From: Halobacillus kuroshimensis DSM 18393 | Lineage (GTDB): Bacteria > Bacillota > Bacilli > Bacillales > Halobacillaceae | DNA length: 64,000 nt | Reading direction: 5' to 3' | NCBI RefSeq assembly: GCF_000425705.1 | Contig: NZ_AUDY01000008.1 | Coordinates: 1,096,999-1,160,998 of the forward strand | In this document: piece after piece, positions 8,966-16,501 of the stretch | Layout of the letters: every line of letters starts with the position of its first letter | Numbering within the stretch: position 1 is the stretch's first letter | Made by a program: the position numbers and the translations under genes | Notes under the pieces: model-generated | The model's database searches: none | Told to the model about the DNA's origin: nothing | Seen by the model: the letters and a program-made list of their open reading frames with translations, nothing else

Positions 8966-9103
8966 TTATCGTTCTGTATTTGGAATATCTTCATATGTTT
9001 CTACATCTATCGCGTACACATCACCGGATGCGACGCTTTCTAAAATTCCATAAACACCCATTTCAACAGCGTTAACGAGCTGCCCTCGTTTCTTCCCAGC
9101 CAC
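8966..9103 (-). CDS. Small protein of unknown function, GTG start
   Basis: A 45-codon frame begins GTG-Ala-Gly-Lys-Lys-Arg and ends in Asn-Thr-Glu-Arg. An in-frame TAA lies upstream, so the GTG at 9103 or the ATG 14 codons later is the start. An AGGAAAGGAG purine tract directly precedes the GTG. The product is basic at the N-terminus and acidic at the C-terminus, with a central MGVYGILESVASGDVYAID stretch. A good terminator follows. I do not recognise the family, and the case rests on ribosome site, terminator and open frame together. Confidence 0.5.
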   Translation of the reverse strand: MAGKKRGQLVNAVEMGVYGILESVASGDVYAIDVETYEDIPNTER

Positions 9104-9253
9104 CTCCTTTCCTATAGTTCGCTTTGGTTAGAATAACCTATTTTTCCACCAAAATTTACTTTCATAAAAATAAATCCCCTCCGTTGTCCTACATCTTTAA
9201 ATCATTCCCAGTCAATGAACCCATCTATTGAGGTATCATTTGAAGTTAAGCAA

Positions 9254-9283
9254 AAAGAAGAGATGCATCTCTGCATCTCTTGA
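9254..9283 (-). terminator. Terminator after the frameshifted small membrane gene
   Basis: A 10-bp stem AAGAGATGCA/TGCATCTCTT (9258-9267 with 9272-9281), followed on the minus strand by CTTTTTG. Confidence 0.8.
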
Positions 9284-9294
9284 AATAAGAACCG

Positions 9295-9452
9295 CTATTG
9301 TTTTCCTTTTTCTACAGCTTCGTGGATATGCTTTAAATATTTGTTCTGCTCGTCCATCTTAGTGGTGATTTTCCGTGTGTTCTTTTCTATCGTATGCGTG
9401 ATGGACCAGAGCGATATAATAATGACTACAACAACTATAAGACCGATGACAT
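9295..9452 (-). pseudogene. Small membrane-anchored protein gene with an apparent 1-base frameshift at its start
   Basis: A strong GGAGGAGGGG site leads into ATG 9452, but that frame stops after five codons. Two bases further on, another frame reads about 50 codons without a stop: a hydrophobic helix IGLIVVVVIIISLW, then a charged, coiled-coil-like tail ending in a Lys-rich stretch and TAG at 9295. That frame has no ATG, GTG or TTG of its own and is preceded by an in-frame TAG. Adding one base just after the ATG would restore a typical Bacillaceae small membrane protein of about 52 residues. Either a real deletion or a base-calling error is likely. Confidence 0.5.
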
Positions 9453-9479
9453 ACCCCTCCTCCGCCTATTACATATCTA

Positions 9480-10583
9480 CTATTGATAATTAATTACCGC
9501 AGGGTTTGGGTCCAGCCTCAGTACATCTTCAGCACTCATCACCGGTTCGTCCTTGTTGTAAAAGATTTTAAAACCACCGTACTGGACGGCTTCATTGCGG
9601 ACAAATTTACGGTAAAGAGACATTTTAGTCGCTGAATCCCCCCACCCATCATAGTTGAGAACGACTTCAACGTTATCTGTCGGCGTGATGGCTTCCTTGT
9701 TTGTCAGAGCTTCATCCATGAATTGGTGGACGAGGATCATTTTATCCGGCAGGTCGTTTACCTCCACCATCTTCGATAAATAATTCACCGCCTGCTGCAC
9801 TTCTGCTCCATCCACCTGACCTAGATTCACTCCCGGCGTTTCGCCTTCAGCCACGTGAAATTCCGTATCGATGGCAAGATGGACATACGGGAGTTTCAGC
9901 CATTTCTCCAACAGCTTGACCTGATTCATCACAGAATCGGTTCCCAGCTGAACATCAAGCATCAACAAAGCATCATTCTCCTCAGCGAGTTCCGCGTAAC
10001 GGTCGATATCTTCAGGCGAGGTGCGGTGATAATATTTACCTTCCGGACCAGGCGTGCGCTGCGCGACCGTACTGATCAACTCTATCATCGGAACAGCCGG
10101 GCGTTCAGGATCAGCGTTGGAATAGGCCTGTGTCTGTTCCTTTAGTTTTTCCATGAGTGCGTCGGGTTCCATTTCCCCAAGGATTCCCATATTTTCAGAA
10201 TCCGGGTGCCCATAATAAGCAACGATTCTATGATCCTTCAAAGGACCTGAACTTTCATCTTCAGCCCCTTTCACAAGTGTTTCTCCCACCGGCACCATCC
10301 GGGTCCGGTCACCCCCATGCGCCTCTGCAGACGGCATGTTGTTTAATTCTTCTTCGGTTAACCCTTCTTTTAAAGGAGCTGCTGAATCATCCGGCTCTAC
10401 GGCCTTAAATGGTTGTTCCGTGTGCTGAGTATCTGATGAAGCCGATTCTGTCCCTTCGTTTTCCTGCGCTTCTTCTTCCGTTTCTGTTTTATTGTCCTGT
10501 TGATCCGAAGATGATTCTTCTGAGCATGCGGCTGCGAATACTCCCAGAATCAACAAAAATAGTATCACTGTAATCTTTCTCAT
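9480..10583 (-). CDS. Conserved lipoprotein of unknown function
   Basis: A 367-residue exported lipoprotein: signal peptide residues 1-19 with lipobox FAAAC (Cys 20), then a Glu/Ser/Gln-rich linker to about residue 60. The folded part (about 115-360) contains RIVAYYGHPDSENMGILGE, PMIELISTVAQRTPG, LLMLDVQLGT and HLAIDTEFHV blocks. Their alternation of hydrophobic strands with Asp/Glu ends suggests a TIM-barrel hydrolase-like fold. I recall similar blocks in unannotated exported proteins of Gram-positives but cannot name an activity. The ATG has AGGAAG 8 bases upstream. Confidence 0.75.
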   Translation of the reverse strand: MRKITVILFLLILGVFAAACSEESSSDQQDNKTETEEEAQENEGTESASSDTQHTEQPFKAVEPDDSAAPLKEGLTEEELNNMPSAEAHGGDRTRMVPVGETLVKGAEDESSGPLKDHRIVAYYGHPDSENMGILGEMEPDALMEKLKEQTQAYSNADPERPAVPMIELISTVAQRTPGPEGKYYHRTSPEDIDRYAELAEENDALLMLDVQLGTDSVMNQVKLLEKWLKLPYVHLAIDTEFHVAEGETPGVNLGQVDGAEVQQAVNYLSKMVEVNDLPDKMILVHQFMDEALTNKEAITPTDNVEVVLNYDGWGDSATKMSLYRKFVRNEAVQYGGFKIFYNKDEPVMSAEDVLRLDPNPAVINYQ

Positions 10584-10780
10584 GCAGTCACTTCCTATGT
10601 AGTAGATTCAGTTTCCTATCTGATAGAAAACTTCCTATATTTTAACATAAGCCGTAGAATGTTTTGATAGGTAGAATCGATTAGATTATTCACAGCAGAT
10701 TACGATATTCCTTTATAAAAAGGGGTAAACAGACAAGAGAATCTGTCAATCTATCAAACCAACGTTTAGGAGGGAGTTCG

Positions 10781-11068
10781 ATGCCGACATGTCCGTCATG
10801 CGGCCGCCGGTGGACCTACATGGAAACGTTCACCCGGATGTGGGCGGTCCGGAAACATCAAAGCACCTGTCCTTCATGCCATAGGGAAAGCAAGGTCGGG
10901 ATAAAGTTGAGAATGGTTTTCCTGTGTTCTTTTATACCCTTAGTCCTGTATCCATTTGTCTTATCTGAAAGGATTCAAATCCCCGCCTATATGATTGGTT
11001 TAACCTTGACCGCTCTTTCGTTGATTTCTCTTATGCCCTTCTGCACTTATGTAAGAAACCGCCCATAA
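10781..11068 (+). CDS. Small zinc-ribbon membrane protein (CxxC-20-CxxC type)
   Basis: A 95-residue protein. Residues 4-33 form a zinc ribbon with CPSC at 4-7 and CPSC at 30-33, separated by 22 residues rich in aromatic and basic side chains. Two hydrophobic segments follow (about 46-64 and 68-86). The layout resembles the small Firmicutes family named for its CxxC-20-CxxC pattern, whose function is unknown. AGGAGGGAG precedes the ATG. It is isolated, divergent from the lipoprotein gene. Confidence 0.72.
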   Translation: MPTCPSCGRRWTYMETFTRMWAVRKHQSTCPSCHRESKVGIKLRMVFLCSFIPLVLYPFVLSERIQIPAYMIGLTLTALSLISLMPFCTYVRNRP

Positions 11069-11093
11069 AAAAACCGCCGGGAGACGGCGGTTT
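11064..11093 (-). terminator. Terminator of the ABM-domain gene
   Basis: A 9-bp GC-rich stem AAACCGCCG/CGGCGGTTT (11071-11079 with 11085-11093), followed on the minus strand by a long T run. The stem touches the stop codon of the minus-strand gene. Confidence 0.88.
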
Positions 11094-11377
11094 CATTGAA
11101 CTTTTTCCAATTTATGAACTTCACGGGAGGAGGTCAGATCTTTGGTTGCTTCACGATAGGCCTGATAATGGTCAGAATCGATATGCATCTGCAGGGCTTC
11201 CTGGTCCTTCCATGTTTCATAAAAAGCGAATACAGAAGCATCATCAAGAGAACGGTGAAGGACGTAATCGATACAACCCGCTTCCTTGCGGGAAGGCTCA
11301 ATCACTTTTCTCAATTCGTTGAACAGTTCCTCCTCACGCCCTTCTTTCGCTGTTAGAAATGCATTAATGGTAATCAT
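11093..11377 (-). CDS. Antibiotic biosynthesis monooxygenase (ABM/YgiN-like) domain protein
   Basis: A 94-residue ferredoxin-like dimeric protein of the ABM superfamily. Visible hallmarks are INAFLTAKEGREEELFNELRKVIEPSRKEAGCIDYVLHRS in pieces matching strand-helix-strand order, FYETWKDQEALQMHIDSDHY, and the closing HYQAY helix. Family members act as quinol monooxygenases, haem-degrading enzymes or stress-induced proteins. The haem-binding Asn/His/Trp set is not clear, so the role is open. AAAGGAG lies 7 bases before the ATG. Confidence 0.8.
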   Translation of the reverse strand: MITINAFLTAKEGREEELFNELRKVIEPSRKEAGCIDYVLHRSLDDASVFAFYETWKDQEALQMHIDSDHYQAYREATKDLTSSREVHKLEKVQ

Positions 11378-11578
11378 AGTTATTCTCCTTTTTTTACAGC
11401 CGGGTCCGGCTGATGACTTACTGCCTTTTCATTTTACAAAAACTCATTTCAGTAGAGAAATCATCCGCTCATGGAGTGAATAAAGATCCGACGCTTATTG
11501 TTCCCAAAAGCCTTCTTTGCATACCAGCATTCATCATATGGTGATTAAGAAAACTCACCCAAGAGGTGGTTCGCCGTC

Positions 11579-12787
11579 TTAAGCAGACGCGTGCTGATGT
11601 TTACTTGTGAGTGTAAAGAAAAGAACCGCTCCAATAAAGGATGTACTGAATAAAATCAGCCCCATAGGTACAGCAGACGTTTCATCCAAACCGACCAGCG
11701 GCGAAACAACGGCTCCAAACAACAGCGGAAGCATACCGAGAACTGCACTGGCGCTTCCTGCCCGGTGGCCTTGATGCTCCATGGCAAGGGTGAATGTACT
11801 CGTCAGCACCATTCCCATCGCTGTCATATAAATGAAAATAGGGGTAACGATGGAATACAACGGCCCCTCTATCCAAGTCATTACCAAGAGAAACCCTGTG
11901 GCGGTTACCGCTGTCAGGACAGCCGTACGCAGCAGGCTGCGTTCATGGATAATTCCGCCGAGACGGCCGATCAAAAAGCTCCCTGTGATGATGGCAAGTC
12001 CATTGATTCCAAACAAGATACTGAAGACTTGAGGAGATACGTTATAAATACCTTGATAAACGAACGGTGTTCCGGATACATACGCAAAGCTTCCGCCATG
12101 GACAAAGCCGATGGTCAACGCGTACCCAATGAAGGAACGATCTTTAAGCAGACGTCCAATCGTCAAAATAGATTCTTTGACAGAGCTTGGAATCCTTCTC
12201 TCCTTTGGAAGAGTTTCCGGCATTTTCGCAATGACCGTCAAAACAATAGCCGCTCCGACAATACTTAAGAAAAAGAAAATCGTTTCCCATGTTGAAAACG
12301 GCAGAAGAAGAATCGCTCCTCCTGTCATTGGAGCAATCATTGGAGCTGTCGCATTAATAACCATCAATAATGCAAAAAACTTCGTCAATTCGCGTCCTGT
12401 AAAAACATCACGCACAACGGCACGTGAGAGAACGATTCCTGCTGAAGCAGTAAAACCCTGCAGAAACCTTGCTATAACAAGAATGGTAATGTTCGGTGCC
12501 AGTGCACTTAAAAGTGAAGCAACAGAGAATAAGGCCAGAAATATGGTTAATGGCTTTTTTCTGCCCTGCGCATCACTAATCGGACCTACGACGATCTGTC
12601 CAACAGCCAGACCAATAAGACAGGCGGTCAGACTGAGCTGCACCAATGAAGCACTTGTATTTAGGTCAGACGCGATGGCTGGAAAACTCGGCAGATACAT
12701 ATCAATATTCAGCGGACCCAGAATTCCGAGCATTCCAAGCAGAAACGCTAATCCGATTCTTTCTTTCCCTGTAGGATTTTGTAACAT
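11579..12787 (-). CDS. Bcr/CflA-type MFS multidrug exporter
   Basis: A 402-residue, 12-helix major facilitator protein that should pump drugs out using the proton gradient. The first helix carries LGPLNIDMYLPSFPAIASDL, the Bcr/CflA signature. The loop 2-3 motif DAQGRKKPLTIFLALF follows. Motif C-like GASAGIVLSRAVVRDVF appears near helix 5 (TASAGIVLSRAVVRDVFTGREL). The substrate range cannot be inferred. It is monocistronic, and the upstream 220 bases hold only the next gene's terminator and likely promoters. Confidence 0.87.
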   Translation of the reverse strand: MLQNPTGKERIGLAFLLGMLGILGPLNIDMYLPSFPAIASDLNTSASLVQLSLTACLIGLAVGQIVVGPISDAQGRKKPLTIFLALFSVASLLSALAPNITILVIARFLQGFTASAGIVLSRAVVRDVFTGRELTKFFALLMVINATAPMIAPMTGGAILLLPFSTWETIFFFLSIVGAAIVLTVIAKMPETLPKERRIPSSVKESILTIGRLLKDRSFIGYALTIGFVHGGSFAYVSGTPFVYQGIYNVSPQVFSILFGINGLAIITGSFLIGRLGGIIHERSLLRTAVLTAVTATGFLLVMTWIEGPLYSIVTPIFIYMTAMGMVLTSTFTLAMEHQGHRAGSASAVLGMLPLLFGAVVSPLVGLDETSAVPMGLILFSTSFIGAVLFFTLTSKHQHASA

Positions 12788-12964
12788 TGTTCAAACACCT
12801 TCCTCTTTCTCTCTATCTGTAAACAATCCCTGCTATATATCCCTCAATCACCTGTTTGTTAAACTTCGATTTTATCCCTCTTCCTTTGAAAAGTCTATGA
12901 TTTTCTTAATGATTCACTGCTCTTGATAGAAAACAGACATTAGAGAGCGGTTCCTTCATCCATC

Positions 12965-12993
12965 AAAAAAAAGACCTGACTGCGTCAGGTCCA
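12965..12993 (-). terminator. Terminator of the phosphotriesterase-like gene
   Basis: An 8-bp stem GACCTGAC/GTCAGGTC with a 3-base loop, followed on the minus strand by eight Ts, 16 bases after the stop codon at 13009. Confidence 0.9.
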
Positions 12994-13008
12994 TAATCCT
13001 TCCTTGAT

Positions 13009-14037
13009 CTAAATCCTTTCTTCCTGTGACTGCGTTTGTTCCGGCTGGGGTTCATAGGCTTGTCCAAAAAGCCTGGCGGGGTTTCTGGACAAGATCTGCT
13101 CCAGCTGCCCGCTAGTTACGGCCCCTTCCTCCAGTAGACCAGGAAGAACATGCTGGAATAAATAGTCCGGCTTCCAATTTTTCAGAAGTTTCTTCAGAGG
13201 GTCAGGCATGACTGGTTCCCGTCCCCACCAGACGTTGACTGTATCATGCGAAAGAAACAGCTGGCCTTCATACCCTGACCCAAGAAGAGCCTTTAAAACA
13301 ATTGTCCGCTCCTCATCCGCAGGAGCCCCGACTATCCCCTGAAGTCCCCAGCGATCCATCGCAAGATAGACTCCGTGCTTCAGCACCTGCAGATGTTCGG
13401 TAATGTCTGTCGTCCCACACATATGGCCGATCACAACTTTTTTAGGATCGGCTCCTTCTTCCATTAGAAATGCTGCCTGTTCCGGTCCCATCGTTCCTTC
13501 CTGCGTATGGGTTAAAAGAACGACGCCGGTTTCCTTCTGAACCCTCACCGCCGCCCGGAAAAACATGCGCTCATATGCAGTAATTTCCCCTTTGCTAGAA
13601 GCGAGCTTGATGATGCCCGGTTTAATACCGGTCCCTTCAATCCCCTCGGTTATTTCTGCTTTGAATAATTGATAGATTTCCTCTTCCGCTGTTCCTAGCT
13701 GCTGACGAAACTTAAAATAAGGCGTCGCCCCTTCCCCTTCATAGTAATAACCAGTAGCACAAATGATGTTCAGGCCACTTGCTTCAGAAACGGCTCTGAG
13801 CAGTTCAACATGACGTCCGCATTCATTCGGGGTAGGATCGACGACTGTTTCAATCCCCTGCGTTTGAATCAATTCGGCCACTTTAAGGCCCTGCTGTTTT
13901 TTCTCTTCAAAATCATACCCTCCAAGGGTCAGGTCCCCTTGGAAACCAGGATACCCAAAGAAAAAGTGTTCGTGAATCAACGTTTTCCCAAGCTTGTCCG
14001 CCTTGATCGGTCCTGTTACCGTTTCAACGTACTGCAT
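13009..14037 (-). CDS. Phosphotriesterase-family metal-dependent hydrolase (probable lactonase)
   Basis: A 342-residue member of the phosphotriesterase family with every expected metal ligand visible: His22 and His24 in IHEHFFF, the bridging lysine Lys144 in IIKLASS, His177 in LLTHTQ, His205 in VIGHMCG and Asp265 in FLSHDTV. Family members hydrolyse lactones or, rarely, organophosphate triesters; the natural substrate here is unknown. The frame is open to 14232, but ATG 14037 has a repeated GGAGG site directly upstream and lies beyond the upstream gene's terminator. The last 15 residues are Gln/Glu-rich. Confidence 0.87.
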   Translation of the reverse strand: MQYVETVTGPIKADKLGKTLIHEHFFFGYPGFQGDLTLGGYDFEEKKQQGLKVAELIQTQGIETVVDPTPNECGRHVELLRAVSEASGLNIICATGYYYEGEGATPYFKFRQQLGTAEEEIYQLFKAEITEGIEGTGIKPGIIKLASSKGEITAYERMFFRAAVRVQKETGVVLLTHTQEGTMGPEQAAFLMEEGADPKKVVIGHMCGTTDITEHLQVLKHGVYLAMDRWGLQGIVGAPADEERTIVLKALLGSGYEGQLFLSHDTVNVWWGREPVMPDPLKKLLKNWKPDYLFQHVLPGLLEEGAVTSGQLEQILSRNPARLFGQAYEPQPEQTQSQEERI

Positions 14038-14080
14038 GGACTCCTCCTCCTCGATATACCTACCAGTCAGTATGTTAAGG

Positions 14081-14118
14081 CCAAAAAATAACCTTATCTT
14101 AAGGATAAGGTTATTTTT
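14081..14118 (-). terminator. Terminator of the nucleoside hydrolase gene
   Basis: A perfect 15-bp stem (14084-14098 with 14104-14118) with a 5-base loop and a minus-strand TTTTT side. It separates the nucleoside hydrolase operon from the phosphotriesterase-like gene. Confidence 0.88.
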
Positions 14119-14152
14119 CAGAATATTCAATGCAATTATGAAAATATAACGG

Positions 14153-15088
14153 TTAGTCACCGTAGGACCGCAAAGCTTTTTCAAAAACATTCCAGAACTT
14201 TTCCTTGTCCAAATCAACAGCGAAATGGACATTCGGTTCTTTTTTCGTCACACCAAGGAGATCGACACTTGTCATGCCCGTGGTATATTCTCCTCTAGTC
14301 TCCACGTCCACATGCACATGCCTGCATTCAAAGATATCTGGTTCTATAAGGTACATAGCTGTACAGGCGTCATGAATGGGTCCGGCTTCAAAGTTAAAGA
14401 CATCCTTATACGTTTTCGAAAAAAATTCCAGAAGCTCAAAAACAAATTGAGCAACGGGGTGATCGACAGCTGCAACCATGTCCATAATTTTCCGGTCGGC
14501 GAGTGCTTGATGTGTCACGTCAAGACCAAACATCGTAATCGGGATGCCGCTTTCGAATACATGCTTCGCCGCTTCTGCATCCACCCATATATTAAATTCG
14601 GCCGCTGGTGTCCAGTTTCCGAACGTTCCCCCGCCCATCAAGACGATTTCCTCAATATTCTTCTTAATTCCGGGCTCCTTGATGAGAGCTGAGGCAATAT
14701 TTGTCAAAGGACCTGTCGGGACGAGTGTAATTTTCTGTTCTGTTTGAAGGGCTTTTTCAATAATCAAGTCAACCGCATGCTGTTCAACCGGCCCTTTTGT
14801 CGGAATGGTTGGGAGTTCAGGACCATCAAGCCCCGATTCGCCATGAAAATCCCCTGCCGTCACCCGCCCCCCTTTTAAAGGTTTTGCTGCTCCCTCAGCC
14901 ACTGGAACGTCCAGTCCTATCATTTCACAGACATTTAGAGCATTGTATGTACATTTCTCCACTTCTACATTTCCAGCCACTGTCGTTATTGCTTCTATTT
15001 GAAGCGGACTTATTTGAGAAGCTGCTAAAATAATCGATATGGCATCATCATGACCGGGATCACAGTCGAGAATCACTTTCCTTTTCAT
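14153..15088 (-). CDS. Nucleoside hydrolase (IunH/RihA type)
   Basis: A 311-residue Ca2+-dependent nucleoside hydrolase that splits the N-glycosidic bond of ribonucleosides. The DCDPGHDDA motif at residues 8-16 supplies the Ca2+-binding aspartates (D8, D10, D14, D15 cluster). LVPTGPLTNIASAL and LMGGGTF follow, and the C-terminal PIHDACTAMYLI provides the last conserved Asp and His. ATG 15088 is chosen because GGGAGGTG precedes it; the frame upstream overlaps the ycsI-like gene. It starts 23 bases after that gene, so they form an operon. The CNT nucleoside carrier 1.4 kb away may feed it. Confidence 0.9.
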   Translation of the reverse strand: MKRKVILDCDPGHDDAISIILAASQISPLQIEAITTVAGNVEVEKCTYNALNVCEMIGLDVPVAEGAAKPLKGGRVTAGDFHGESGLDGPELPTIPTKGPVEQHAVDLIIEKALQTEQKITLVPTGPLTNIASALIKEPGIKKNIEEIVLMGGGTFGNWTPAAEFNIWVDAEAAKHVFESGIPITMFGLDVTHQALADRKIMDMVAAVDHPVAQFVFELLEFFSKTYKDVFNFEAGPIHDACTAMYLIEPDIFECRHVHVDVETRGEYTTGMTSVDLLGVTKKEPNVHFAVDLDKEKFWNVFEKALRSYGD

Positions 15089-15111
15089 TGTACACACCTC
15101 CCCTTCCCACG

Positions 15112-15876
15112 TCAGGAATAATTCGGATCTTTTTCGTCTGTAATAAGCATGTGTCCGGGCGCATGGGTAATCATAATCGAAGGCTGTGCCTGAAGGGCGG
15201 CATTCTGAGGAGTTACTCCGCATGCCCAGAACACCGGTGTCATTTCATCCCTGTCAAATGTAACAGCTTCACCATAATCCGGTTGTTGAATGTCGTCGAT
15301 TCCGATCTGCTCCGGAGAACCGATATGGACAGGATCACCATGGGAAGATTCAAATTGGTGGGAGATTTTCAAAGCCTGATCCACTAAATGATTCGGAACA
15401 GCACGCATACTTACAACCATATTTCCCTTGAAGATGCCTGCTTCTTTTAAGGGAATATTCGTATCAAACATTGGGACGACTTTGTTCTGGTCTTGATGCA
15501 GCAGAGGAATCCCCCCGTCAAGAAGGGCTTGTTCAAAGGTAAAGGAACATCCGATGAGAAAAGTAACAAAATCATCCTGCCAGACTTCGTTCAGATCCAG
15601 GACTTCCTCTGAAAAGAAGCCATTTCTATAAATCCGATAGCGCGGGAGATCGGTGCGGATATCCGCATCAGCGGTAAAGGGCTTCGTCACCCCTGCTTCC
15701 ATAACTTCCACAACCGGGCATGGTTTTGGGTTTCTCATGCAGAATAAAAGAAAATCGAAAGCGTAGGCTTTCGGGAGCGTTACCAGATTGGTTTGTATAT
15801 ACTGTTCGCACAAGCCGGAAGTTGTTCCAGTCAACTCCTGATTTCGAAATTTCATTCGTGTTTCCAATGGATTCAT
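15112..15876 (-). CDS. YcsI/DUF1445 family putative hydro-lyase
   Basis: A 254-residue soluble protein of the DUF1445 (YcsI, UPF0317) family. Hallmarks are the N-terminal TSGLCEQYIQTNLVTLPKAYAFDFLLFCMRNPKPCPV in pieces, DIRTDLPRYRIYRNG, the FLIGCSFTFEQAL cysteine segment, and the C-terminal FWACGVTPQNAAL and HAPGHMLITD. The fold is related to one half of mammalian D-glutamate cyclase, so amino-acid lactam or hydro-lyase chemistry is plausible but unproven. It is the first gene of a two-gene operon with the nucleoside hydrolase. Confidence 0.88.
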   Translation of the reverse strand: MNPLETRMKFRNQELTGTTSGLCEQYIQTNLVTLPKAYAFDFLLFCMRNPKPCPVVEVMEAGVTKPFTADADIRTDLPRYRIYRNGFFSEEVLDLNEVWQDDFVTFLIGCSFTFEQALLDGGIPLLHQDQNKVVPMFDTNIPLKEAGIFKGNMVVSMRAVPNHLVDQALKISHQFESSHGDPVHIGSPEQIGIDDIQQPDYGEAVTFDRDEMTPVFWACGVTPQNAALQAQPSIMITHAPGHMLITDEKDPNYS

Positions 15877-16075
15877 ACCAACACCCTCTCTTGTCTATGG
15901 TTCTATTATAGCGAAAACAACCCTGATTTTTAAACCATTCCGAGTATTCTGTGGTTTTATGAAGCGGGAGTCTTTGTATTTCCAGTGTACCCGGGAGGGG
16001 AAAATTTATCTTTCCGGAAGAAAGGTTTACGATAACGTTCTTCTTTTATAAACATACCCATCACTCGGATCATGC

Positions 16076-16106
16076 AAAATACCCGGGGAGCGCCCCCGGG
16101 TATGCT
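16076..16106 (-). terminator. Hairpin after the small membrane protein gene
   Basis: A 10-bp GC-rich stem ATACCCGGGG/CCCCGGGTAT (16079-16088 with 16094-16103), followed on the minus strand only by TTTG, so termination may be partial. Confidence 0.65.
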
Positions 16107-16379
16107 TCAGGATATGAAGTCTGCCAGAAAGTTGAAAAAGGCGAGCCATGCTAAGGAAGCGGCACTCATAGCCAGTACGAATATAGACAATAGGGGATGG
16201 AACCCTTTTTTATACTGAGCCTGGAATATGAAGAGAGCAGAAACAACGATGCCTGCAGCGAAGGCAAAGCCGAACAATAGATTTAGTACCCCTTCAAAGG
16301 TGAAATCGTATCTGAAAATGATGGTAAGCATGTATAGGATATCTATAGCAGCAAGAATAATTAAAAGACTTCTCTTCAC
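16107..16379 (-). CDS. Small four-helix membrane protein of unknown function
   Basis: A 90-residue, strongly hydrophobic protein with three to four predicted membrane helices and basic turns (RYDFTFEG, QYKKGFH). GTG 16379 is taken as start because TTGGAGGAG lies 5-7 bases ahead and the first helix begins right after MKRS. A longer frame from 16469 would run into the upstream gene's terminator. I do not recognise the family. It is downstream of the CNT carrier but separated by that carrier's terminator. Confidence 0.6.
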   Translation of the reverse strand: MKRSLLIILAAIDILYMLTIIFRYDFTFEGVLNLLFGFAFAAGIVVSALFIFQAQYKKGFHPLLSIFVLAMSAASLAWLAFFNFLADFIS

Positions 16380-16467
16380 GGATTCTCCTCCAATTATGAT
16401 CTGTCGTCCTTCATCCTTTGCCTTTTCCATAAAAAAATAAACGTACGGATGTTCGAACAGAGCGCAC

Positions 16468-16497
16468 AAAAAAACACCCGAGGATCTCAGGTGCTTT
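16468..16497 (-). terminator. Terminator of the CNT nucleoside carrier gene
   Basis: An 8-bp stem with one G-U pair (16475-16482 with 16486-16493), followed on the minus strand by seven Ts, 5 bases after the stop codon. Confidence 0.85.
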
Positions 16498-16501
16498 CGT
16501 T

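Noticed and set aside
10592..10638. Three TTCCTAT words upstream of the lipoprotein gene
   Set aside because: One of them is the ribosome binding site and spacings are uneven (21 and 19). Too weak to call an operator.
12111..12926. 271-codon plus-strand frame
   Set aside because: It lies opposite the Bcr/CflA exporter gene and has no family features.
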